Shown here: positions 7,818 through 13,831 of the stretch, piece by piece
Layout: each line of letters begins with the position of its first letter
Position numbering within the stretch: the stretch's first letter is position 1
Assembly: GCA_016869895.1 (NCBI GenBank)
Contig: VGDC01000007.1
Coordinates: 1-15,485, forward strand
DNA: 15,485 nt
Reading direction: 5' to 3'
DNA from: Alphaproteobacteria bacterium
Lineage (GTDB): Bacteria > Pseudomonadota > Alphaproteobacteria > Rickettsiales > VGDC01
Position numbers and translations under genes: made by a program
The notes under the pieces: generated by a model
What the model was told of the DNA's origin: nothing
What the model saw: only the letters and a program-made list of their open reading frames with translations
Databases searched by the model: none

Positions 7818-7847
7818 GGGAATCCTCCGTTTATATCTTCCCATGCT
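7813..7847 (-). promoter_or_regulatory. Perfect stem-loop around the ribosome-binding site of the GNAT gene
   Basis: On the coding (minus) strand AGCATGGGAA (7847-7838) is followed after 15 bases by its exact complement TTCCCATGCT (7822-7813). The loop holds the Shine-Dalgarno GGAGG, and the 3' arm holds the start codon ATG (7817-7815). In RNA this would place the start codon in a 10-bp helix. It could also act as a DNA operator. Confidence 0.55.
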
Positions 7848-7973
7848 GTACTACCTCGCATAAAAAACCGATTAGGCGATGTGAAATTCTTTCCTTTCAG
7901 CGGCAAGCAGTTCCGCATCCGCTTTTGATGCGTGATGTGTCACGATGATGCAAAACCATTCGTGAGGAGTATT

Positions 7974-8345
7974 ATGGGGCGCAACACCGTATCTGCCAGA
8001 GCTGTCATCGGAACCCATGTGGAGAACTGGGACGGCGAGAATCTCGGCAATATCACCGACATCATGCTGGAGAAAGCCGATGGGGAAATCGCCTATCTGG
8101 AATTGTCCTATCCGGGGGAATATGGCCGCCGCTATCCGAACAAACGCTTCGCCGTGCCCTTCGAGGCCATCGCGAAAAAAATCATGGACGGCGGCAAAGC
8201 GGAATATATCATGGATGTGCAGGAGGAATTCCTGCAGCAGGCGCCGGGGTATGATACATCCAACCCACCGGATTTCGCGGATAAGCGTTTCTGCAGCTTG
8301 TTAAAAGATTATTATAAGAACGTATCCGTCGATATACGGGTCTGA
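7974..8345 (+). CDS. PRC-barrel domain protein
   Basis: A small soluble protein, 123 residues from the chosen start. Residues about 5-80 form a PRC-barrel: a VSARAVIGTHVENWDGENLGN-like opening split into short strands, IAYLELSYPGEYG, then RFAVPFEAI. The C-terminal tail (about 80-123) is polar and family-specific. PRC-barrels occur in the photosynthetic reaction-centre H subunit, in the ribosome factor RimM, and in many stand-alone alphaproteobacterial proteins of unknown, often stress-linked, function. Nothing here points to photosynthesis. An in-frame GTG lies at 7932, but GAGGAG four bases before the ATG at 7974 decides the start. The small lipoprotein gene follows after 15 bases, so the two are probably one transcript. 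Confidence 0.85.
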   Translation: MGRNTVSARAVIGTHVENWDGENLGNITDIMLEKADGEIAYLELSYPGEYGRRYPNKRFAVPFEAIAKKIMDGGKAEYIMDVQEEFLQQAPGYDTSNPPDFADKRFCSLLKDYYKNVSVDIRV

Positions 8346-8360
8346 AAAGGGGTGTAGTAC

Positions 8361-8675
8361 ATGGCTAAATTGAGCAAAGTGATGATGGCGGTTTGCGCCG
8401 GCGCGCTGATGACCGCCTGCGGCCCTACCACCCCGCCGCCATCGGCAGACCAGATCCGCGCCATGCATGCCCAGCAATGCGATGAATACGGTTTTGACCG
8501 CCAGAGCACGGCCTTCGCCAACTGTCTGTTGGAGCTGGACATGCAGCGCAAGGAAGACGCGCGCGCGGCGCGCTATAGCTATGGCGGCCCGTACTATTCC
8601 GGCGGGTTCTATTCCGGTGGCTCGCGCTATCACCGCCGCAGCGGCATCAGCACGGGCATCGGCTTCGGCTTCTAA
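8361..8675 (+). CDS. Small putative lipoprotein, Tyr/Gly/Ser-rich tail
   Basis: A 104-residue protein I cannot assign to a named function. The N-terminus is a lipoprotein signal: a basic start, a hydrophobic run, then LMTAC with the acylated cysteine at 20, and a proline-rich TTPPP linker. The mature part has one short helical block with two cysteines (C40 in QQCDEYGF and C55 in FANCL), likely disulfide-bonded. The last 35 residues are rich in Tyr, Gly, Ser and Arg (YGGPYYSGGFYSGGS). AAGGGG eight bases before the ATG serves as ribosome-binding site. It follows the PRC-barrel gene by 15 bases. The likely location is the inner leaflet of the outer membrane, since no Asp follows the cysteine. 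Confidence 0.75.
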   Translation: MAKLSKVMMAVCAGALMTACGPTTPPPSADQIRAMHAQQCDEYGFDRQSTAFANCLLELDMQRKEDARAARYSYGGPYYSGGFYSGGSRYHRRSGISTGIGFGF

Positions 8676-8681
8676 TCCAAA

Positions 8682-8729
8682 CCTCACATAATCGCCTGCA
8701 AACAGCTGTTCTCGGCAGATTCTGTGAGG
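8682..8729. terminator. Possible shared terminator hairpin between convergent genes
   Basis: CCTCACA (8682-8688) pairs with TGTGAGG (8723-8729). After one mismatch, AATC pairs with GATT, and after one bulge GCC pairs with GGC, giving 14 pairs. The 17-base loop contains the palindrome AACAGCTGTT (8701-8710). No strong T-run follows on either strand, so termination is inferred mainly from its position between two converging stops (8675 and 8745). Confidence 0.4.
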
Positions 8730-8744
8730 CGTGCTGGTAATTTA

Positions 8745-10529
8745 TTATCCCTGCAACGGCCAGACGATCATCAGCATAGGCACGGAGACGAGGATGACGA
8801 GAATCGTCAACGGCAGCCCCATGCGCCAATAATCACTGAATTTATAACCGCCCGGCCCCATCACCAGCGTGTTGGACTGGTGGCCGATGGGAGTAAGGAA
8901 ATCGCAGGATGCGCCGATGGCGACCGCCATCAGGAAGGCATCCACGTTCAACCCAAGCTTCACCGCTAGCCCCGCTGCGATAGGCCCCATGAGCAGCACC
9001 GCCGCCGCGTTGTTCAGGAAGGGTGTGACCGCCATGGAGGCCACCAGAATCAGCGTAAGTACCATCGGCGGGGAAGCGTTCTGTGCCAGATCCGCTATGC
9101 CCGTGGCGATGAGGTCGGTTCCGCCCACTGTCTGCAATGCGGCGGTGACAGGCATGAGCGCAGCCAACAGGATGAGCACGGGGGCATCTATCGCCGCATA
9201 GATTTCATGCAGACGCAGGATTTTGAACAGTGCTATCGCCAGCACACCGCCAAGGAAAGCGATGGAGATGGGCACGACCTCGAATGTCGACAGTAATACG
9301 GCAACGGCGAGGATGATGACCGGCAGCACGGCCTTGCGCCCACGCCCCAGCTGAAGGTTGCGCTCCGCCAGCGGCAGGCAGCCGATTTCGCGTAAGGTCT
9401 CCGGCATGGTCTCAAGATTGCCCTGCAACACCACCACATCCCCCTCGTGCAGGCGCACGGAGCTGAGCAGCGTGTTCGCTTTCTTGTTCGATTTGCGGAT
9501 GGCCAGCAGGTTCACGCCAAAACGCGAGCGCAGGGAGAGCTGGCGCGCGGTGGAATTGACCATCTCCGAACCGGCCATGATGACCGCCTCGACCACGCCG
9601 ATGTCGTCCGGCGCGGCTTCGGTCTCCTTCTCAAGCTTGCCGTGGTCGGTCAACTCCAGCTTGCCTTTGTCCACCAGTTCCTTCAACGCGATAGGGTCGC
9701 ATTTCACCATCAGGAAGTCCTCGACCTTCACCTGCGTGCGGCGGGAAGGCATGAGCTTGCGTTGCTTCTCGCGCACGATGCCCACCACGGAAATATCCCC
9801 TTCGATGCTTTCTTCCATCTCGCGCAGGGTCATGCCGATGAAGGACGAGCCTTCCGCCACGCGCACTTCGCTGACGTAATCCTCGATGGTGAAGCGGTCT
9901 TCCGGTGCGGTCGCGCCCGTGCGGTCTCGCGGAATCAATCGCCAGCCGAAGGCGAGATAGACGATGCCCACCGCGCAGATGGCAAGGCCGACAGGCGCGA
10001 AATCGAACATGGCATAGGGCGCGCCGACGGCCTCTTCACGGATGCGCGAGATGAGGATGTTCGGCGGCGTGCCGATGAGGGTCAACGAGCCGCCGAGCAG
10101 CGAGCCGAAGGCCAGCGGCATGAGGGATTCAGAGGGCGAACGCCCCGCTTTCTTCGCAGCGGCGATGGCGATGGGCAGGAAAACGGCCAGCGCGCCGACG
10201 TTGTTCATGAAGCCCGAGAGCGCGACGACGAGCGTCACCAGCAGGCCTGTCTGGAGGTAAGGATTGTACGACACACGCGACAGCATCCGCAGCGCAAGGT
10301 CGATGAAGCCCGAACGGCTGACCGCAGCGGAGATGACCAGAATCGTCGCCACCGTGATGACCACCGGATCACCCATGCCGCTGAAGGCATCCTTCGCGGG
10401 CACCACACCCAGTACCACCGAGGCGAAAAGGGCGGCCAGCGCGACGAGGTCATACCGCCATTTGTCCCAGATGAACACGGCGACGGTGACGCCGATGATG
10501 GCGAATACGGTGATTTGATCGGGAGTCAT
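8745..10529 (-). CDS. SLC13-type permease with two RCK_C (TrkA-C) domains
   Basis: A 594-residue inner-membrane transporter of the SLC13/DASS type. Membrane segments fill residues about 5-200, including the hairpin motif IGTPPNILISR. A cytoplasmic insert follows with two RCK_C domains (about 216-295 and 305-385), each resembling the C-terminal regulatory domain of TrkA. A second set of segments (about 395-594) carries the repeat-related motif CDFLTPIGHQSNTLVMGPGGY. This two-half arrangement with central RCK_C pair is seen in bacterial relatives such as E. coli YfbS. SLC13 proteins move dicarboxylates or sulfate, usually with sodium; the ligand here cannot be read from sequence. It is transcribed alone. 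The ribosome-binding site before the ATG at 10529 is weak. Confidence 0.88.
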   Translation of the reverse strand: MTPDQITVFAIIGVTVAVFIWDKWRYDLVALAALFASVVLGVVPAKDAFSGMGDPVVITVATILVISAAVSRSGFIDLALRMLSRVSYNPYLQTGLLVTLVVALSGFMNNVGALAVFLPIAIAAAKKAGRSPSESLMPLAFGSLLGGSLTLIGTPPNILISRIREEAVGAPYAMFDFAPVGLAICAVGIVYLAFGWRLIPRDRTGATAPEDRFTIEDYVSEVRVAEGSSFIGMTLREMEESIEGDISVVGIVREKQRKLMPSRRTQVKVEDFLMVKCDPIALKELVDKGKLELTDHGKLEKETEAAPDDIGVVEAVIMAGSEMVNSTARQLSLRSRFGVNLLAIRKSNKKANTLLSSVRLHEGDVVVLQGNLETMPETLREIGCLPLAERNLQLGRGRKAVLPVIILAVAVLLSTFEVVPISIAFLGGVLAIALFKILRLHEIYAAIDAPVLILLAALMPVTAALQTVGGTDLIATGIADLAQNASPPMVLTLILVASMAVTPFLNNAAAVLLMGPIAAGLAVKLGLNVDAFLMAVAIGASCDFLTPIGHQSNTLVMGPGGYKFSDYWRMGLPLTILVILVSVPMLMIVWPLQG

Positions 10530-10607
10530 GGTCTGGTCCGCACGATGAAGGTTACTGGTTGCAACGCTACTCTATTACCACAGTTCATAAAAAAGGAATG
10601 CGGTAAT

Positions 10608-10639
10608 AAAAAACCCCCTGCCATGAGAATGGCAGGGGG
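10608..10639 (-). terminator. Rho-independent terminator of the hsp20 gene
   Basis: An 11-bp perfect stem (CCCCCTGCCAT, 10614-10624, with ATGGCAGGGGG, 10629-10639) encloses the four-base loop GAGA. On the minus strand it is followed by six T (10613-10608). It lies 34 bases beyond the hsp20 stop codon and should also separate that gene from the permease downstream. Confidence 0.9.
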
Positions 10640-10672
10640 CAACCACACGCGGATCAGGCGTTAGGGGTTCAT

Positions 10673-11140
10673 TCACGCGGCTTTCTTGCCTTCGATGACC
10701 TTCTTGGGCGCGACACCGTTGATGGCGATGGTGCGGGGCTTATGCGCCTCCGGCACTTCGCGCACCAGTTTCACGCTGAGCAGGCCATTGGCAAGGGTCG
10801 CTTCCGTCACCTTCACATGGTCGGCAAGGCTGAACTTGCGCTCGAAGGCGCGGGTGCCGATGCCTTTATGCAGGAAGACGCGCTGTTTATCGGCAGCATC
10901 CGCCTGCGCACGTCCGGTGACGACCAGCAGGTTGTCATGGCTGGTGATCTCGATATCCGCTTCGCCGAAGCCAGCGACCGCCATGGTGATGGCATAGTCG
11001 TCCTCGCCGAGCTTCTCGATGTTATAGGGCGGATAGGAGACCGCCTGTTCCTCGCCGCGCAAGGCTGTGTCGAGCAGGTCGCCCAGACGGTCGAAGCCGA
11101 CGGTGGAACGGAAAAGGGGGGTGAGGTCGAAATTACGCAT
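10673..11140 (-). CDS. ibpA: Small heat-shock protein, Hsp20/IbpA class
   Basis: An ATP-independent holdase chaperone that binds unfolding proteins and passes them to DnaK/ClpB. The 155-residue protein has the class-A opening MRNFDLTPLFRSTVGFDRL, an alpha-crystallin domain (about 35-130: YNIEKLGEDDYAITMAVAGF, the RVFLHKGIGTRAFERKFSL block with its conserved Arg, and ATLANGLLSVKL) and the C-terminal IxI anchor in RTIAINGV. The longest frame starts at 11146, but AAGGAG is 7 bases from the ATG at 11140 and only one base from the upstream ATG. The MRNFDL start also matches the family, so 11140 is chosen. An RpoH-like promoter, a ROSE-like leader and a strong terminator make this a self-contained heat-shock unit. 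Confidence 0.93.
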   Translation of the reverse strand: MRNFDLTPLFRSTVGFDRLGDLLDTALRGEEQAVSYPPYNIEKLGEDDYAITMAVAGFGEADIEITSHDNLLVVTGRAQADAADKQRVFLHKGIGTRAFERKFSLADHVKVTEATLANGLLSVKLVREVPEAHKPRTIAINGVAPKKVIEGKKAA

Positions 11141-11143
11141 AAA

Positions 11144-11201
11144 CATTCTCCTTAATTGAGCAATGGTTTTTCAAAAGCGGAGCCTTCCAATCAAGCACTC
11201 C
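11144..11201 (-). promoter_or_regulatory. ROSE-like RNA thermometer in the hsp20 leader
   Basis: The predicted leader of about 60 bases folds into two hairpins. The first (11201-11179) pairs GGAGT.CTT with AAGGCTCC around GATTGG, with one bulged G. The second (11165-11144) pairs CATT[G]CTC with GAGAATG around AATTAAG, again with a single bulged G. It captures the GAG of the Shine-Dalgarno AAGGAG. The TTGCT element pairing with the ribosome-binding site through a lone G is the hallmark of ROSE thermosensors upstream of alphaproteobacterial small heat-shock genes. The fold was made by eye. Confidence 0.55.
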
Positions 11202-11210
11202 GTGAAATCC

Positions 11211-11238
11211 ATATAGGGCACGAGAAACGCGTTTCAAG
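11211..11238 (-). promoter_or_regulatory. RpoH (sigma-32)-type heat-shock promoter of hsp20
   Basis: On the minus strand CTTGAAA (11238-11232), a 13-base spacer and CCCTATAT (11218-11211) fit the alphaproteobacterial RpoH pattern, CTTG, about 17 bases, then CYTATNT. The predicted transcript starts near 11204, just before the first leader hairpin. Confidence 0.65.
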
Positions 11239-11255
11239 GGGTGGGGAATAATCGG

Positions 11256-11284
11256 TTGCCGTGGCCTCGCGAATCTGGTCTAAC
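11256..11284 (+). promoter_or_regulatory. Possible promoter of the alpha/beta hydrolase gene
   Basis: TTGCCG (11256-11261, 4 of 6 to TTGACA) and TCTAAC (11279-11284, 4 of 6 to TATAAT) are separated by 17 bases and lie 32 bases before the chosen ATG. This is a weak match, supported mainly by position. Confidence 0.35.
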
Positions 11285-11316
11285 GGTTGTATAACAAAAG
11301 CTTCTCAGGGGTGCGT

Positions 11317-12168
11317 ATGGGTTTGGGTAAACGGTTGCAGATCATCGGGTTCGTCTTCGTCGTCATCGGTCTGGGCGTGTGGGTATTGATGGCCGAATCG
11401 GGTTCGGTGTCGGTGGATGCCGCGCCGGATGTGGAGCTGAAGGTCGATAAACTCGCGCCGCCGATTCCCGTCAGCAGCTATAACCCGAATTACAAAGACC
11501 CGCAGGGCGGGTTCGATACCTTCAACGTCACCATGAACGGGCGGGACTATTCCTATGCCGTCTATCCGCCTGTGAAGAAACGGGTGAAGGCGCTCAGCCC
11601 CGTCGTGGTGCTGCTCCATGGCAGCCAGCGCACGGCCTATGGCATGCTCGACATGTGGAAAAAAGTGGCCGATGAGAACAAATTCGTCATCATCGCGCCG
11701 AACGCGGGCAAGCAGGGCTGGCTGGAAACGGCGGAGGAAATCACCTTCATTAAAGAGCTTCCCTCCTTCGCTGCGCGCCATCACAATGTCGATTCCTCAC
11801 GCAAATACCTCTTCGGGCATTCGGCGGGTGGCAATCTCGCGCTGAAAGTGGCAGAGAAAGCACCGGAGGCCTATGCGGCGATAGCGGTGCATACGGGCAT
11901 GGCGAATATCGGCAAGGTGGAAAGCCCTATCAAACCGCCCATCCTGTTCATCATGGGCACTAAGGATGAGTTCTATCCGCTCGACACGGTGAAAAACACC
12001 GCCAAACGCTTCGTGGCGCAGGGCTATCAGGTGGCGTTCTATGAAATCGAAGGGCACACCCATTGGTATTATGACATCGCCCCTTATGTGAACCGTTGGG
12101 CGTGGCACTTCCTCAGCTATTATTCCGGCAGGACGATGGGCGTTGCTCCTGCGGCGGCAGCGAATTAG
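11317..12168 (+). CDS. Membrane-anchored alpha/beta hydrolase, PHB-depolymerase/LpqC-like esterase
   Basis: A serine hydrolase likely acting on an ester outside the cytoplasm. The 283-residue protein starts with a signal-anchor (IIGFVFVVIGLGVWVLM, about 9-25). The hydrolase domain opens with the oxyanion motif LLHGS and carries the nucleophile elbow GHSAGG (S169), an acid in GTKDEF (D217) and the catalytic histidine in EGHTHWY (H247). This is a full triad in the order and spacing of polyhydroxybutyrate-depolymerase-like or feruloyl-esterase-like enzymes. The actual substrate is unknown, and no PHB genes are near. The longest frame begins with TTG at 11287, but AGGGG five bases before the ATG at 11317 gives a better start. 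Its stop codon overlaps the convergent DUF1674 stop. Confidence 0.82.
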   Translation: MGLGKRLQIIGFVFVVIGLGVWVLMAESGSVSVDAAPDVELKVDKLAPPIPVSSYNPNYKDPQGGFDTFNVTMNGRDYSYAVYPPVKKRVKALSPVVVLLHGSQRTAYGMLDMWKKVADENKFVIIAPNAGKQGWLETAEEITFIKELPSFAARHHNVDSSRKYLFGHSAGGNLALKVAEKAPEAYAAIAVHTGMANIGKVESPIKPPILFIMGTKDEFYPLDTVKNTAKRFVAQGYQVAFYEIEGHTHWYYDIAPYVNRWAWHFLSYYSGRTMGVAPAAAAN

Positions 12169-12416
12169 AAGTCCGAACAGCGGCCATTCACTTCCCAGTC
12201 GCCATAACGCGTGGGCTCTGGCCCTTTCGGCCCCCCGATTTCGTCCGGTTCTTTTTGGCTTTTGCGGCGAGCCACTGCGGACGCATCCTCATCGTGTACT
12301 TGTGTGTACACGTCTTCGGATTTGCCTTGCGCCTCATCCGCAGAACCCAAAAATCCCTCGGACTCGCTGTTGATGGTATCGGAGGTTTTTTCCGTGGAAG
12401 GCTTTGACGTATCCAT
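12165..12416 (-). CDS. DUF1674 / SDHAF4-like protein (putative succinate dehydrogenase assembly factor)
   Basis: An 83-residue protein with the family's diagnostic C-terminus: EIGGPKGPEPTRYGDWE followed by NGRCSDF, ending exactly at the stop codon as in other members. The eukaryotic relative SDHAF4 binds the flavinylated SdhA subunit and helps assemble complex II; a similar role in bacteria is inferred. The N-terminal two-thirds is polar and acidic (Ser, Thr, Glu, Asp) and probably disordered. In many alphaproteobacteria this gene lies beside rsmB, as here, which supports the call. The ribosome-binding site before the ATG at 12416 is weak (GAG). The stop overlaps the hydrolase stop by four bases (TTAG), so there is no intergenic terminator. 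Confidence 0.88.
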   Translation of the reverse strand: MDTSKPSTEKTSDTINSESEGFLGSADEAQGKSEDVYTQVHDEDASAVARRKSQKEPDEIGGPKGPEPTRYGDWEVNGRCSDF

Positions 12417-12447
12417 GTCTTACTCGTATGTTAGCGTTTTAGCATCA

Positions 12448-12504
12448 GGATGGCAGCAGCCATCCCAGCCTTGAGCACGCCTCATGTGAGCGACAGGATG
12501 TCGC
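12448..12504. repeat. Two perfect small inverted repeats upstream of rsmB
   Basis: GGATGGC-AGCA-GCCATCC (12448-12465) and GCGACA-GGA-TGTCGC (12490-12504) lie in the 119-bp spacer between the divergent DUF1674 and rsmB genes. Neither is followed by a T-run. They could be leader hairpins or operator sites. I saw no convincing promoter in this spacer. Confidence 0.5.
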
Positions 12505-12535
12505 GCAGCGGAGGCAGAATATAGATATACCGCTT

Positions 12536-13831
12536 ATGAACGATTCCTTACAAGCCCGCCATCTCGCACTCGATGTGATCGGTCAAGTGCTTCGCGCCGA
12601 TAAACAGGTGGACACCGCGCTGGATAATGCTTTGAAGGCGTCCGGCCTCGATGTGCGCGACAAGGCATTCGCGACTGCGCTGGCCATGGGAACATTGCGT
12701 CGCGTGCGCGTTATCGATGCGTTGCTCAAGAGTTACCTGCAATCCTCCCTATCCGATAAAGGCGCGGATTATGTGCAGGACGTGCTGCGCATGGGGGTGG
12801 CGCAGCTGTTGTTCCTTGATGTGCCGCCCCATGCGGCGGTGCATTCCTCGGTGGAGTTGGTGAAGAACAGCAAGTTCAAAGGATTCGCAAAACTCGCCAA
12901 CGGCGTGCTGCAATCCGTTGGCCGCACGGGAAAAGAGAAACTGGCGGAGATTGACGTGGCGCGCACGACTACGCCGGAATGGCTATGGAAACGCTGGGTG
13001 CGTGATTGGGATGAACCGACCACCCGCCGCATCGCCGAGTGGAATCTGAAAGAACCGCAGCTGGACATCACGGTGAAATCCGACCCTGCCGGATGGGCTG
13101 AGAAACTGGGCGGTACGGTGCTGCCGAACGGTACGGTGCGTTTGCAGGATGCGGGAATCATCTCCCAGCTTGCAGGTTTCAGGGAAGGCGAATGGTGGGT
13201 GCAGGACGCGGCGGCGTCTATCCCCGCGCGGTTACTCGGTGATTTGACGGGCAAGAAAGTGCTCGACCTTTGCGCCGCGCCGGGTGGCAAGACCGCGCAG
13301 CTCGTGGTGGCGGGTGGCGATGTGAAGGCGGTGGATAAATCCCCCGCGCGTCTGCGCCGTGTGGGCGATAACCTCAAGCGTTTGAACCTGAAAGCGCATA
13401 TCGAATCCGCCGATATTCTGGCTTGGCAGCCCAAAGAACAATATGACGCCATCTTGCTTGACGCGCCATGTTCCGCCACGGGTACCATCCGTCGTCACCC
13501 TGATGTGGTCTCCCGCAAGGAAGAAAAAGACATCCGTGAATTGGCGGAGCTGCAACGCGAGATGTTGCTGCGCGCGCTGGGCTGGCTGAAACCGGGCGGC
13601 ACACTGGTCTATTGCACCTGTTCCCTTGAAACCGACGAAGGCGAGGCCCATATCCAACCCGTGCTGAAGATGCATAGGGATGTGTCGCTCGTGCCCGTCA
13701 CGCTGGAAGAGGCGGGGAATATCGAGGGAATCGTGAGTCCGGACGGGTATATCCGTACACACCCGTACGATATGGAAGAATTCGGAGGAATGGATGGGTT
13801 CTTTGCTGCGAAATTCACTAAGAGGGCTTAG
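12536..13831 (+). CDS. rsmB: 16S rRNA m5C967 methyltransferase RsmB (Fmu/Sun)
   Basis: A SAM-dependent enzyme that methylates C5 of cytosine 967 in 16S rRNA before 30S assembly. The 431-residue protein has an N-terminal NusB-like RNA-binding domain (about 5-130, all helical, with QARHLALDVIGQVL and MGVAQLLFLDVPPHAAV). A Rossmann methyltransferase domain follows: SAM motif LDLCAAPGGKT, then AVDKS, motif IV DAPCSATGT with C312, and motif VI YCTCS with C362 as the catalytic cysteine. Both cysteines needed for m5C chemistry are present. No good Shine-Dalgarno is close to the ATG; a GGAGG lies 21 bases away. The 3' end overlaps htrA by 38 bases. Length and motifs are normal for the family. Confidence 0.93.
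   Translation: MNDSLQARHLALDVIGQVLRADKQVDTALDNALKASGLDVRDKAFATALAMGTLRRVRVIDALLKSYLQSSLSDKGADYVQDVLRMGVAQLLFLDVPPHAAVHSSVELVKNSKFKGFAKLANGVLQSVGRTGKEKLAEIDVARTTTPEWLWKRWVRDWDEPTTRRIAEWNLKEPQLDITVKSDPAGWAEKLGGTVLPNGTVRLQDAGIISQLAGFREGEWWVQDAAASIPARLLGDLTGKKVLDLCAAPGGKTAQLVVAGGDVKAVDKSPARLRRVGDNLKRLNLKAHIESADILAWQPKEQYDAILLDAPCSATGTIRRHPDVVSRKEEKDIRELAELQREMLLRALGWLKPGGTLVYCTCSLETDEGEAHIQPVLKMHRDVSLVPVTLEEAGNIEGIVSPDGYIRTHPYDMEEFGGMDGFFAAKFTKRA

Noticed and set aside
10573..10608. Inverted repeat TATTACC / GGTAATA upstream of the permease
   Set aside because: Only 7 bp with a 22-base AT-rich loop, partly inside the hsp20 terminator T-run; too weak to call a site.
9447..10664. Plus-strand frame of 405 codons
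   Set aside because: Antisense to the SLC13-type permease, low-complexity His/Arg/Asp-rich product, and it runs across the hsp20 terminator.
11287..11316. Longer N-terminus of the alpha/beta hydrolase from a TTG codon
   Set aside because: It lacks a ribosome-binding site and would overlap the likely -10/start region, whereas the ATG at 11317 has AGGGG at proper spacing.
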